From Deinandra increscens subsp. villosa (lineage: Eukaryota; Streptophyta; Magnoliopsida; Asterales; Asteraceae), in contig JBCNJP010000019.1 in assembly GCA_039602395.1 (NCBI GenBank), positions 9,240,542 to 9,304,541 on the forward strand: DNA of 64,000 nt. The letters run 5' to 3'. Each line of letters begins with the position of its first letter. Position 1 is the stretch's first letter. Shown one piece after another: positions 32,257 to 43,268 of the stretch. Below the pieces are notes generated by a model. It had not been told where the DNA came from. It ran no database searches and was given only the letters and a program-made list of their open reading frames with translations. The position numbers and the translations under genes are program-made.

Positions 32257-32258
<2 letters not shown>
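31191..32258. other. Intergenic AT-rich DNA with a (TA)n run
   Basis: No gene is seen. A (TA)n microsatellite lies at about 31338-31361. Two copies of a roughly 55-bp phrase (tctaagaatcRaaattgtaa) stand at 31681 and 31735. A TCTTATACTATATAAATAAA-like sequence near 31551 faintly resembles a Helitron start. Confidence 0.3.
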
Positions 32259-32305
<47 letters not shown>

Positions 32306-32522
32306 AGAAGATCGTTTGAGAAATAATTTGATTTGAGAACTAAAAATAAATAATTTGAGCCACAAGTTTATTTACACACATATATATAAAGAACTAAATT
32401 TCAACCACTAATTTCAGGTGGGGACCACTATAATTCATGGGAGAGGGATACATGTAAATAACTTGTGGCTCAAATTAGTTATTTTTAATTCTCAAATCAA
32501 ATTGGTTATCAAATGATCATCT

Positions 32523-32581
<59 letters not shown>

Positions 32582-32755
32582 TAGGTTCAAATGAGAACTT
32601 TTTGTTTTGAGAACTTTTGAGAACTAAATCTCAACCATAAATTTCAGGAGGGACCACTACAATTCATGGGAGGGGGGATACATGTAAATAAACTTGTGGC
32701 TCAAATTAGTTCTTTTTAGTTCTCAAACCCAATTGGTTCTCAAATGATCCTCTCG

Positions 32756-32794
<39 letters not shown>

Positions 32795-32990
32795 TAGGTT
32801 CGTTTGAGAATTAATTGATTTTAAGAACTTTTGAAAACTATTCAATTCTAATTTTTTATATATAACTAGTGGCTGACACTGAAATTAATAGTGGGATTTC
32901 ATTATATATAACTAGTGGCTGACAATGGTTCTCAAACGTTTTTAAAACTAATTGGTTCTAAAATGATCCTCCAATTATAAGGTGAGGTTC
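32259..32990. mobile_element. Three micron-like MITEs separated by (TA)n arrays
   Basis: Units are 32303-32525, 32578-32756 and about 32791-32973. They are separated by (TA)n arrays at 32259-32302, 32526-32577 and 32757-32790. Unit 1 is a foldback: gggagaagatcgtttgag at one end against ctcaaatgatcatctccc-type sequence at the other. Units 2 and 3 start gggttaggttc and end in caaatgatcctc or related. Units share phrases such as ccacaagttta and gggaccacta. Insertion within TA microsatellites matches the micron class of MITEs described in rice. No coding capacity. Confidence 0.6.
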
Positions 32991-33128
32991 ATTATAGACA
33001 CTTTCACATGTGAAATGACAATGAGAAAAAAAAATTTGAAAATTAATCACAACCATTAGATCAAGAGATCTAATAATGAAAAAATGTGTCTACATGTCTA
33101 CACTTATGGGATGTTTACAATGAACTTT

Positions 33129-33132
<4 letters not shown>

Positions 33133-33208
<76 letters not shown>
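33133..33208. repeat. (TA)n microsatellite, about 76 bp
   Basis: This is an uninterrupted TA repeat, the longest in the window. The open frame through it (Tyr-Ile repeats) is an artefact. Confidence 0.95.
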
Positions 33209-33210
<2 letters not shown>

Positions 33211-33387
33211 AGGGCAATTGCTACATACCTCTAACTCTACTACATATATACTCGTTTACTACATACCTCAAATGAGGTTTGAACCCAACACCTCAAGAAT
33301 GAGGGTCATATACATTACCACTAACCAATGAGTCCTAGTCAAAGTGGTTGAGTTAAGGTACTTAAAGACATTAAAAATAGGAAAACT
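33209..33387 (-). repeat. tRNA-derived SINE head, antisense (fragment)
   Basis: The minus strand reads an A-box-like ttggttagtggtaatgta, then a B-box-like gggttcaaacc about 35 nt later (complement of about 33270-33335). No clear tail or target duplication was found, so this is a fragment. Confidence 0.4.
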
Positions 33388-33951
33388 CACCAAAATGACC
33401 AAGTTGACCAGATTTTTTTAACAAGAATGGCCATCATAGTTTAGACTTTTCAAAATGACCTTTGACTCCTCCAACAAATAACAAAACGACACGTCGACAT
33501 CTGAAAGCTAAAAACATATACCATATTGCCGGAACGATTCACTAACATGTCTTCACGTAAGGTCACAGGCAACGACGAAAAGCTTAGGTGCCCACGCGGC
33601 ATTCCATCATATTCCATCATATCATTGATTATTCCTTGGTCCCACTCTCTAGCCACTAGTTTGATGCCACTAATTTGATGCCAAATTAGTGCCTAGAGAG
33701 TGAGAGCAATGAATAATCAATGATTAGATAGAATGCCACGTGGGCACCCAAGCTTGCCGACGTTAACCATCCTAAGTGGCGGCTTGTTAGTGACTAGTTT
33801 GAAACATGTGGCATCTAGTTTTAGCCTTCGTTGTTGACGTGTCGAATTATCGAGCATTGGTCTGATTATCAAAGGCCAGAGGTCATTTTGAGAAGACTAA
33901 ACCGTTGTGGTCAATTTGATAAAAATTCTGGTCAACCAAACCATTTTGGTG
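33388..33951. mobile_element. Foldback element, about 560 bp
   Basis: The arms are long inverted repeats. caccaaaatgaccaagttga at the left pairs with tggtcaaccaaaccattttg at the right. Inner blocks pair as well: attccatcatat against the complement of gattagatagaatgcc, and gtgcccacgcggcattc against gaatgccacgtgggcac. The centre is about 33668. The transcript would form a long, imperfect hairpin. It could be a MITE or foldback transposon. Short ORFs inside are not genes. Confidence 0.6.
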
Positions 33952-34444
33952 ATAATCACTTAAAAATGAGAGGTCTTGTATTCAAGTCTACTTGTGAGCT
34001 TATTCCTGATGACGAATGGAGGTGATCGAGTAGTTCTAGTGACCCGTTAATAATCCAAATTTGCTCTTAAAAAATATACATTACCACTAGGCTAAGTTAT
34101 GTCACCACATTATCCACTAATAGGTTTAAGGGTAGTTTTAAACACCGTTTAAAAATAAATTATGTGGCTCCACTGTAATTTTGTGGGATGGGTTTAAACT
34201 TTATAGGCATGTTTGTGACAAAAACTACCACAGATGGGATATCGGTGAACTCTCTTCAAAAAACTTTTTTTTATTCTTCTTTACATAAAAAAAATAATAT
34301 TACATATGTGAATCTTTATATACTATTATAAATTTATAGTTCAATTAATTCATTTTAAGAATTGATATAATTTGTATGATATTTAACTTTTATAAAAGAT
34401 AGTCATTAATCTATTTTTTAATAAGTTTAGCAATATAGTTAAAC

Positions 34445-34652
34445 CATTTATAAATATACGGGTTTTACCGTTAATTCGCCGTCGTGCCTACGGGCGGGCG
34501 GGTTAGCGGGTTTTACCCCGGAACTGGAGTCACATGGACGCTTAAGGGCTCCGTACGGCTGGGTTGGGCCAGCTGGCGTTGCCCTATAGCCATTGGGTCA
34601 CCCCGTACGAAGTACCTGGGTTTATTCTATTCGTTGGCCGTTCAAAAAAAAA
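34445..34652 (+). mobile_element. SINE-like GC-rich body with poly(A) end
   Basis: A GC-rich island in AT-rich DNA ends ttggccgttc followed by poly(A) (34641-34652). The same end (YCGTT(C)-poly A) closes the SINEs at 3833, 43259 and 45239. No tRNA-like head or target duplication was confirmed, so it may be 5'-truncated. Confidence 0.4.
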
Positions 34653-35040
34653 AATTAAACTTTCATTATATTATTTTTACTAATGATTTTGTCTTTTACA
34701 TCAATTATTAATAAATTCGTTATATGCAAGTTGATTAGGTGGTATTTAACTATTTATAAATAGAAATTGTTATTCAACAACATATAGTTCTAATTCTTAT
34801 AAAATTTGTTTTATTGTGAGTGTAACAAAACACGTCATTAATACCTTACAAAAAGTCAAAAGCGTAGGCAGAAAATCAAGAGTGTTAGATTGTTAATTGA
34901 GTATGCAATTAATGCCACAGGTGTGGGTAACCAAATGGTGTAATCCTCTATGCATTATATATTAAAAGAATTAAAAAAAAAAAAAAACATAAAACTATTT
35001 CTTTTGTCAACTTCCCTTCACACCTTCTTCTTTATCCCTT

Positions 35041-35051
35041 TCTATATATTT
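35041..35051 (+). promoter_or_regulatory. TATA-like box of GPAT
   Basis: tctatatattt lies about 70 nt upstream of the start codon, giving room for a leader of about 40 nt rich in CA (aaacacacacaacac). Position and sequence only. Confidence 0.45.
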
Positions 35052-35116
35052 GCTCTTCATTCCATACTTCCATCTCAAAAAGAAACACACACAACACAAA
35101 TCAACAAAACACACAG

Positions 35117-37490
35117 ATGGATTTCCTAATGTTCTTTCTCAAATTAGCAGAGTGGTTAATATACCAACTGCTAGCAAATTCATGTTACAAAGCTGCAATG
35201 AAGGTGAAAAACCATGGCTTTTTCTTGTTAAAAAACCACCCATCTCACAAATCACCACACCATCAGCCTCCACTCTTCCCTACCATCACAAAATGCTCCT
35301 TAAACAAAGATCAAGAAACCCTAGTTTGTGATATCCAAAACACCCTTCTATTAAACTCAACTTCTTTCTTCCCATACTTCATGTTGGTTGCTTTTGAAGG
35401 TGGTAGCATACTTAGGGCATTTGTCTTGCTCTTATCCTACCCTTTCTTACTTCTTCTTGACCATGAGTCAGCCCTAAAAGTTATGATCTTCATCACCTTT
35501 TGTGGGCTCAAAATGAAGGATATGAAGAATGTAGGCAGGGCAGTTTTGCCCAAATTCTACCTTGAGAATCTAAACCTCAAAGTTTATGAGATGTTTGCTT
35601 CTGCAACAAGTTATGGAATAAAGGTTTTGATCTTCACAAGGGTGCCCAGAGTGATGGTTGAAGGGTTTTGTAAAGAGTATTTGAGTGTTGATGATGTGAT
35701 GGGGACTGAGTTGCATACTATTGGAGGGTTTTTTAGTGGTTTTGTGTCAAGTTCAGGAGTGCTTGTGAAGCATAAAGCAGTAAAAGAATGGTTTGGAAAT
35801 GAAAGAAAACCAGATGTTGGAATTGGAACTTATGGTCTTCATGATCAACTCTTCATCTCCCAGTGCAAGGTATGTGTTAATTTTGTCTACAAATCAGTTT
35901 TTTTCTTTCAAAAACGGTTTTTTAACCGTAGTCAAAACCAGTTTCAAGAAAGACTATTTCAACTTACAAACTGAGTTTTAATTGTATGCAAATCGGTTAT
36001 AACCTGGTTGAAAACCGTTCGCCGAACCCGTTCTTCAAACCATGTGAAAACGTGTTAAGAGAAAACGGCTACAACCCGGCGGGTCAAACCAATTCGGGTT
36101 GGAACCGATTTGGAGATATTGATGGATCTTCCATAGGGCCCGGGTGGCTCTGGCCTCTCGTGTTTTTTTCGCTTAGTACCGAAAACATTTTATATTCCCC
36201 CTATTTAAATGTTTAAAATCTCCGGCCCCTAATATTTAATATTCAAGATCCGTCACTGGAAAATCGGATCGATCCGTTTTAAAAGTGGTTGGGTTTTCCA
36301 ACCCGATTCGGTTGTGAAGCATTCAAAACAAACCGGCAACGTTTGTATCTTTTATTTTTTGTCAGTGTCATTAAAGTACACACTTTCAACCAACCATCTT
36401 GATTATTAGCTTTATTTGCTATCGAAGAAGGTCGAATATATGTGTAACCGACTTTCTTGAACCGTTCTAACCGACTTTATGAACAAGATTCTTGTGAATT
36501 TCAAACCTTTTCTAACTTGATTTGATCATATCACAGGAAGGTTATGTGGTGACCAAAGAAGACGGAAAACTAACCCCACGAGACAAGTACCCAAAACCTC
36601 TAGTCTTCCATGACGGAAGGCTAGCATTTTTCCCCACGCCGTTAGCCACCGTTTGCATGTTCCTATGGTTCCCCGTTGGTGTTTTGCTTGCCGTTATCCG
36701 GCTTTCTGTTGGCATATTCTTGCCCTACCACATGGCTCGTATCGCAGGCGGTTTAACCGGCGTAAATATAACAATCCAAGGCTGTGATTACTCGTGGGAG
36801 AACAAGAAAAAAAACAACAACAAAAACAATAACAATAACAATAACAATAACAAACAAACAAAAACAGGTGTTCTGTTTGTTTGCACACACCGAACCCTTT
36901 TGGACCCGGTTTTTCTAACCATGACAATCGGCAAGCCGTTAACCGCGGTTACATACAGCCTAAGCAAGATGTCGGAAATGATCTCGCCGATAAAAACCGT
37001 CCGGTTAACCCGTGACAGGAAGCAAGATGGTGAAACAATGCATGAGTTGTTAAGTGAAGGCGATTTGGTGGTTTGCCCTGAAGGGACTACTTGCAGGGAG
37101 CCTTATTTGCTACGGTTTAGCTCGTTGTTCGCGGAGTTAACCGACGAGATCGTGCCCGTGGCGATGAACACAAACGTGACCATGTTTTACGGCACGACGG
37201 CTAGCGGGCTCAAGTGTTTGGACCCGATTTACTTCTTGATGAACCCGAGACCGGGTTACCATGTTCAAGTTTTGGGGAAGTTGAGCAAGGAGCTCACTTG
37301 TAATGCTGGTGGGAAGTCTAGCCATGATGTGGCTAACTATATTCAGAAGAAACTTGGTGATGCTTTGGGGTTTGAGTGCACAAATTTTACTAGAAAGGAT
37401 AAGTATTTGATGTTGGCTGGGAATCAAGGGATAGTTGAGGATTATGGTAAAAGTAAAAAAACTTCATCTGTTGTTGGTATATTATTCTAG
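35117..37490 (+). CDS. GPAT1: sn-Glycerol-3-phosphate acyltransferase, GPAT1-like
   Basis: The gene transfers an acyl group to glycerol 3-phosphate, an entry step of glycerolipid synthesis; land-plant GPATs of this family favour the sn-2 position. Exon 1 is 35117-35869 and exon 2 is 36537-37490 (phase-0 GT-AG intron of 667 nt), giving 568 residues, close to the usual length of GPAT1. The N-terminal HAD-like half starts CDIQNTLL (71-78), where the phosphatase DxDG motif is degenerate. FFPYFMLVAFEGGSI and KFYLENLNLKVYE follow. The acyltransferase half has the catalytic H369-x4-D374 (THRTLLDP), the RDRKQDGE block, the VVCPEGTTCREP block and a final IVPVAM block. Hydrophobic segments at about 285-315 suggest membrane anchoring. 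An Asn/Lys-rich insert (about 340-358) precedes the catalytic His. The intron contains a truncated MITE-like piece near 36135-36260. GPAT1 rather than GPAT2/3 is a judgement from recalled similarity. Confidence 0.9.
36801..36866 (+). repeat. In-frame AAC/AAT microsatellite in GPAT
   Basis: A run of aac and aat codons, with some aaa, encodes nearly uninterrupted Asn/Lys just upstream of the catalytic HxxxxD block. The DNA is repeat-like, so length polymorphism is expected. Confidence 0.85.
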
Positions 37491-38094
37491 ATTTTTACCG
37501 AGGGGAGTTGATTGAGGCTTTTGATGTTCTCATTAACTAATATTGTTTTGGATATATTATTTTTATATATTGAAAAAGTTTATATTTTTAGGATGTGCAT
37601 TTCAATTCAATTCATGCGTTATCCAGTTTATTCTTTGTGTGGGATTGTATATGGCGATTTATTATATGTTATTATAAGTCTATGTAAGTTTAGATATTAA
37701 TTTATAACACGAGTCTAGAGTCTACATTATGATCAAAACCATCTTAATTGTTAACCTAACCTATACCATTAATTTGATAGAGTTAATTAGTATGAGTAGA
37801 CTATGTTGTTTTAAGATAGATAATTAGTATATATGAGATCAAGAAAGAATTAATCAAGTAAAAAAGTAATCGAACCAAAAAAAGACACGCCAACAACTCT
37901 TGCGTGAGTTTTGGACGGTCGATCTGATCAGTTGTGCTGGACGGACATCTAACATTTTTTAAACATCTGACTTTTTTAATTTAAAAAAGATAGAGAGACG
38001 TTTAAGGAAGTCAAACAACCATGTTGATAAAAAATGTTAACGTCAAAGTTTAATAAATTTAGACGACTATATAATCTCATATGGACAGTCTTCT
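37491..38094. other. 3' flank of GPAT, no gene seen
   Basis: AT-rich sequence follows the GPAT stop and probably contains its 3' UTR. No other feature is supported. Confidence 0.4.
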
Positions 38095-38678
38095 TGAGTT
38101 AGGTGAGAAACGAATTTGGGGAAAAGTTACTTCTCCTTCATTACTGAACCAACTTTATACAAAGTAAAAATAACAAACTATTTTGACTAACTAACTAACA
38201 ATTAACAACCTCTAACTAACTATATAATTAACTAAATAATCTTACACCCCCCCCCCCCCTCTCAAGTTGGTGGCAAGAAGACACCCAACTTGGACAGCAA
38301 AAGACGATGTTGTGGAGAGGGTAAAGCTTTAGTTAAGAGATCAGCAAGCTGAGCAGAAGGAGTATGCACCAAAGAAATAAGGCCATCTTGCAACTTTTCG
38401 CGAACAAAATGGCAATCAAGCTCAATATGCTTGGTATGTTCATGACAGACGGGGTTTTTAACGATATGGATAGCAGCTTGGTTGTCACATTTGACAGAAA
38501 TAGGAAGCATATGAGGAAGCTGGAACGCAGTGAGCAAACGGGTAAGCCAAGCTAGCTCAGCTGTGACTCGTCGGAGAGAGCGATATTCAGCCTCAGCCGA
38601 GCTTAAAGAAACTGTCTGTTGTTTCTTGGACTTCCAAGAAATGGGACTGCCACCAAGAGTGATATAGAAACCGCTGAC
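38095..38678 (-). mobile_element. 5'-truncated Copia element: RNase H, PPT and 3' LTR
   Basis: On the minus strand, the open frame ending at 38262 encodes the Copia RNase H C-terminus: GGSPISWKSKKQQTVSLSS, AEAEYRSL, CDNQAAIHI, HTKHIELDCHFVREK and QLADLLTKAL. A purine tract made mostly of G (complement of 38247-38264) follows. A 152-bp LTR-like unit, TGTAAG to CTAACTCA (38246 down to 38095), comes last. Everything upstream of the RNase H is missing; the first about 20 codons of the longer frame are unrelated flanking sequence. Confidence 0.8.
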
Positions 38679-38739
38679 CGAAACAAAACATGAAACAACA
38701 AACATGAAACAACAAGTGCAATTCAAACAACGCAACACA

Positions 38740-39540
38740 CGATAGTATAGTCAACGACACATAAGAACAAAAAAAACATCGTAGGTATCATATATAAGCT
38801 TTTTCATGATTGTAGCATAATATCGAATGAACGTGTTTAAAGAGAGGGCTTTAAATGTGATTTTTATGTAATGTAACACTAAAAGTAAGAGTAACATTAA
38901 AAGTAAAAGTCGTGTAAAAATAAACCACGAGAAAGATGAAAGATGTCAAACAATAGTTGTGGTATTCTAAGGCAAAACATATTGGGCGCCAAAATGCCCT
39001 TTTTAGCGCCCATAGCGTCTGGACACACCGTCCCCCCGGAACGCTATGAGTCCAAAACCCCTCCACGACATTTCTTTTATAACGCCTCCCTCACCCATAT
39101 ATTTTCTCTGAATTGTGATTGGGATAATAAGATTAAAAGATTTTTTTTTTAAAGAAAAAAGTAATGATGAGATGAGCTTTATAAAGGACGTTATGACTAT
39201 ACACTTTGATAACGTTAAGAGTTACGACCCGTCGATAACTGAGTATCATAAAACCTCCAAGGAAATTTATGACTGCACGTAACCAAGTTTTGTAAAAGTT
39301 TACATCATATAATTAATGGACATTGTAGTAAAATAAAATCAATCTTCAAACATATTAATATTTTATTTGGTTACAATATTTTAATATTTCTTATATATTA
39401 TTTTATTCAAACTATTATTTTAATAATATATATATTAAAATAATCTAATGTTTTATATATATTTATATATTTTATATCTTTAATTAATCAAACAAATTTA
39501 AATACTTTTTATTATTTTTATTAAATGATATTATGATTAG
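38740..39540. other. Intergenic, AT-rich; a GC-rich inverted piece at 38980-39075
   Basis: No gene is seen. At 38981-39030 ggcgccaaaatgccctttttagcgcc forms a short inverted repeat. A comparable structure, agcgccacccc against the complement of ggggttagacgtggcgct, lies at 40991-41050. They may be small MITE relics. Confidence 0.3.
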
Positions 39541-39548
39541 TCCGATGG

Positions 39549-39960
39549 TTTTGTGTACTCGCGTTATCTCAGCGGTAACCTCTATTGACCAACAATTTAG
39601 TGTGTTTGCGTTATCTTAGCGGTAACCTCTATTGATTAATGATTACCAACAATTTATATTATGCTTGCATATTAGAAATGCAATATTCACGTTGTCAGAG
39701 CGGTAATCTCCATTGCAATAGTTTTGTGTGTTCGCATTATCTCAACGGTAACCTCCATTTAGATTATTTAACTTTATAGTTTTTTTTTACTTTTTATATA
39801 TTTGTTTTGGTTGTTTAATACGTAAACTTTTAAATGGTAAATATGATTTGGTCATAATTTTATAAGTGATTTTGGTCGGTTAATGTTTTCTTTTTTCGTT
39901 TCCTCCACGTATCCATAAATGATTTTGTGTGTTTGCGTTATCCCCACGTTAACCTCCATT
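39549..39960. repeat. Dispersed 35-bp repeat, five copies
   Basis: The phrase tttgygttatctcagcggta followed by acctcyattga recurs at about 39552, 39605, 39690, 39730 and 39930, with spacers of differing length. It lies upstream of the Helitron 3' terminus at 40222 and may be internal to that element. Confidence 0.55.
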
Positions 39961-40189
39961 GATCACCAATAATTTATGTTGTTGGTGGTGTAACAGTTTA
40001 ACTATTTTTTCTACCCGTGTTATCCGAATGATTAAAACAAGAACACAACAAAATGAGACAGCGTTGAGATGAATGAAGTCTTGATCTTTGGTGAATCTCA
40101 CTCTATGTGAAACAAACAACAAGCTAAGTTAATAGAACTAACGTAACAACGTAGCAATTTTGATAACATCATGATGTCATTCTTAGACA

Positions 40190-40222
40190 CCTCCGCACAA
40201 CGCGCGGAGGGTTAAAATCTAG
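40190..40222 (+). mobile_element. Helitron 3' terminus
   Basis: A hairpin with a 7-bp stem (CCTCCGC 40190-40196, GCGGAGG 40204-40210) is followed by 8 nt and CTAG (40219-40222) next to a T. This is a textbook Helitron 3' end. The 5' end could not be located, so the extent of the element to the left is unknown. Confidence 0.6.
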
Positions 40223-41106
40223 TACATAATACAATACATGTGCCATTTGTATCAACGGTATCATATTTTGGTATGACTAAGCTAAAAATAAAATGAACAT
40301 AAGAAGTTATATATAAAAAATAATAGTTTTACAAACTTGTCATGATTTTCTGGTTTTTTTAAATTGCGTTTGACTACCATTTAAATCAACAACTTTTTAT
40401 ACCAAATAAGATTCATGTAAAACTCACGATCCACTCACGAATTGAAGGCAGTATCATTCATCTATCATGAAAAGACGTCTCTCTGTTAACATGTCTATTT
40501 CAAATTATGATTTTTCAACTAATCTAAAATGTTGCAATTAATCCTATTTTTATCCTATTTTTAAGTGTTCAAGAATAACTTAAGAGTAAATTCTGAAATT
40601 GTCCCTTTAAACACTTTTTTCAAAAAACGTCCTCATAAAATGTCCCTTTAACATGGTCATCTCGCCCATTTGTCAAACCAAGAGAGGATCCGTCTCTACT
40701 TTAAATCAATTAGAAAAAAGTTGTAAACTTGGGCCGTTTTACTACACTTCATTGAAAGTAACTCTTGATTTCAAATTTTGAATATTATATTATTATAATT
40801 AATTTTATTTAAATTTTTTATAACCTTAAAAATATAAGGTTTCATGAAATTTCAAATATGCCTTTACAAGATGCTTAATTGTTTTACCTGCTAACGTAAA
40901 ATTTATTTAAAATCAATCCAAGTCAAATTTATATCGAACTTACAAATTTATGTTGGTCATCGCCTATGTTATTAAAAAAGTTGGAAGTTTATAGCGCCAC
41001 CCCTATTATCAAACTGGGCAACCCTCTTTTTGGGGTTAGACGTGGCGCTTTTTTATGCGCTCATTTGCGTCTATATACATATATATTTTACTTAAGTTGT
41101 AGCATA
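40223..41106. other. Intergenic, no gene seen
   Basis: AT-rich sequence. Nothing is recognised except the short inverted repeat at 40991-41050 described with 38740-39540. Confidence 0.35.
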
Positions 41107-41114
41107 GTGGTAAG

Positions 41115-41421
41115 CGGGGGCGGACTTACACTATGCCCAGGGGTAGCGTCCGCTGCCCCTGAACTTTTACCCCGACGTGCATTTTTTTTTTTTTAGGTTT
41201 TCGGTTTTTCGCGACCCCTGAAACGAATTTTTCGCGACCCCTGGAAGAAATTTTATGGTTTTTACCTAAAAATATGATCGAAAGCCCCTTGAAAATATGA
41301 TTAAAAGCCCGTTAATTACCTAAAAAAAAATTTTCGGAGGCGCTGCCCCCGAACCCCCGTTAGTCCCTACAAATATTTTTTTTAACGCTGCCCCTGATTT
41401 TTTTCCCTGCGTCCGCCCCTG
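41115..41421. mobile_element. hAT-type MITE (307 bp)
   Basis: Inverted ends CGGGGGCGGAC and (complement) GTCCGCCCCTG are flanked by a perfect 8-bp duplication, gtggtaag (41107-41114, 41422-41429). The interior repeats gacccctg and gctgcccc phrases. Removing the MITE and one duplication rejoins tagcatagtggtaagagcc, an A-box-like tRNA/SINE sequence. Confidence 0.85.
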
Positions 41422-41450
41422 GTGGTAAGAGCCAATGTCCTCTTTGGTGG

Positions 41451-41996
41451 TGATACAATGTAAAAGTTGACATCTCCTTCTATTATCACAAGTATATATA
41501 GTTACACAAGTTATAGTTTACACCCCTAAACTATACAAACGTTTACAATATAACATCTAGATTAATTACCCTTCAGTCTAAGGAGGAGGGTGACAAATGC
41601 TTAGACTAGACCAAAAATCAAGAAAAAGTGCATGTGGTAAAGCCCTTCGTGAAGATATGCAAGTTGATAGCGAGATTGAACATGAAATACTCGAATGTAC
41701 CCCATTTTAACCTGATCACGAACAAAGTTGATATTCATCTCGATATATTTTGCCCACTCTGATACCATGATAGAATACAAAAGTTGACATCTCCTTCTAT
41801 TATCACAAGTATATATAGTTACACACTAACACACCCATGGTCTTATAGCCTAATGATATGGTGTTTGACCCTCTATGTAAGTGGTGAAGGTAACGTTTGT
41901 GGTATTTGATGAAAAAAATTACAAATATAAAACATATACATAGTTACACAGTTATAGTCTACACCCCTAAACTTTATAAACGTTTACAATATAATA
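41451..41996 (-). mobile_element. TRIM-like element with a SINE in its 5' LTR
   Basis: On the minus strand a unit TGTTATATTGTAAACGTTTR to TTTTGTATTCTATCA occurs twice: 41555-41451 (about 105 bp) and 41996-41768. The second is followed by an initiator-Met-type PBS TGGTATCAGAGTGGGC (41767-41752). The 170-bp interior is non-coding. The second LTR is longer because a roughly 115-bp sequence (about 41829-41940) with a SINE-like head is inserted, flanked by copies of atagttacaca. No 5-bp target duplication for the whole unit is evident, so its outer limits are uncertain. Confidence 0.55.
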
Positions 41997-42355
41997 TCCA
42001 GTCTAATAGGTGAAAACCAATATTCAAAACTTAAAAAGAGTAATATAAATGGATCGTATATTAGTCGTTCAACAAAAAATTCGCGTCTATAATAACTTGT
42101 TTTCTGATTTATTTTTTTCTCGTTTAACTCCATAAAATAAGACTAGGTGGGCTATATTCGTTCAAATAAACTGGGCCGGTTCTAGCCTTCCAGAAGATTT
42201 CAGTTTCAGTTTTAATTTAAATTATTTTAAAATGTACATATTGTCAATTTTTCATATTCTTCTTTTATATGATTTTTATGTAAATTTATATACTCCTTCT
42301 TAATCTGGCTAATTATATATTTTTTCGAAAAACAATTAATTAATTATATATTTTC

Positions 42356-42873
42356 ACTTCTTAAGATGATTAATTACATAATTTTCCAACAAAAAGATCG
42401 TTACATACTTCTCCTTCTTAAAACATATATATTACATATTTATGCATTTATTAATACTAACTTATTTAATGACTATTTTATTCTTATTTTTATCAGAGAT
42501 TTTTTACATGTTTCACTTTTCTAAGACTTGGTATGTATACGAGTCTAGCAAACTCGTAGGCTACTCGGAATCAGATAAATAAAAAACTCGAACTAGCCAA
42601 GCCTAAAATATATTTTCACTTGTTGAGATGATTAATTACATATTTTTTCAAATAAAAAAAATCAATTTTATATTTCTTATTCCTAAAACATATATATTAC
42701 ATATTTTCTTTATTTTATTAAAACTAGCTTATATAATGACTATTTTATTCTTATTTTTATCAGGGATTTTTTTTACGTATTTCACTTTTCTAAGACTAGG
42801 TACGTAAACGAGTGTATCCATCGTAAGCTACTCGGAATCGGATAAGTAAAACCCTCGAACGAGCCAAGCCTAA
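42356..42873. repeat. Tandem duplication of about 250 bp
   Basis: 42356-42605 and 42618-42873 are two diverged direct copies. Both run from gatgattaattacat through tattcttatttttatcag to ctcggaatcRgataa and gccaagcctaaa. They are non-coding and of unknown family. Confidence 0.75.
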
Positions 42874-43058
42874 ATGAACTCAAGTTCGAGTTCTAGCCCT
42901 GAACTATGGCTTGAGCTCGTTTATTACACGAGTCATTTAGGATTTAGACATTATCTATTTATAGTGCTTTTGGATAGTTCATGTCGTGATGTTACCAATC
43001 GTTTGGATATAGACAGTTCTTGTCCCATTGGTGCATTTCATTGGTTGGTAAGTGGTCA

Positions 43059-43259
43059 CAACCACTAGCTTAGTTTAGTGGCAAAGGTGTATGACCTCCT
43101 ATTAAGAGGTATTGGGTTCAAATCCCACTTATAAAAAATAATAAAAAAATGAGGGTTACAAGTTAGGCTAGGGTTTTTTCTCTAGTGGTGAGTGTCCTCC
43201 TGATGTGGATTGGAGATGATGGGTGGGTGGTGTAATTTTCCGTTCAAAAAAGAAAAATG
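43059..43259 (+). mobile_element. tRNA-derived SINE (about 200 bp)
   Basis: An A-box-like tagcttagtttagtggcaaa and a B-box-like gggttcaaatccc mark the head. The body ends ttttccgttc plus an A-rich tail. The target duplication aagtggtca lies at 43050-43058 and 43260-43268. Confidence 0.75.
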
Positions 43260-43268
43260 AAGTGGTCA

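Noticed and set aside
33086..33331. Tyr-Ile repeat ORF
   Set aside because: It is translation of a (TA)n microsatellite.
38679..38738. N-terminal extension of the Copia RNase H frame
   Set aside because: The Cys/Phe/Val-rich leader does not match Copia proteins and contains a short direct repeat; it is flanking DNA read in frame.
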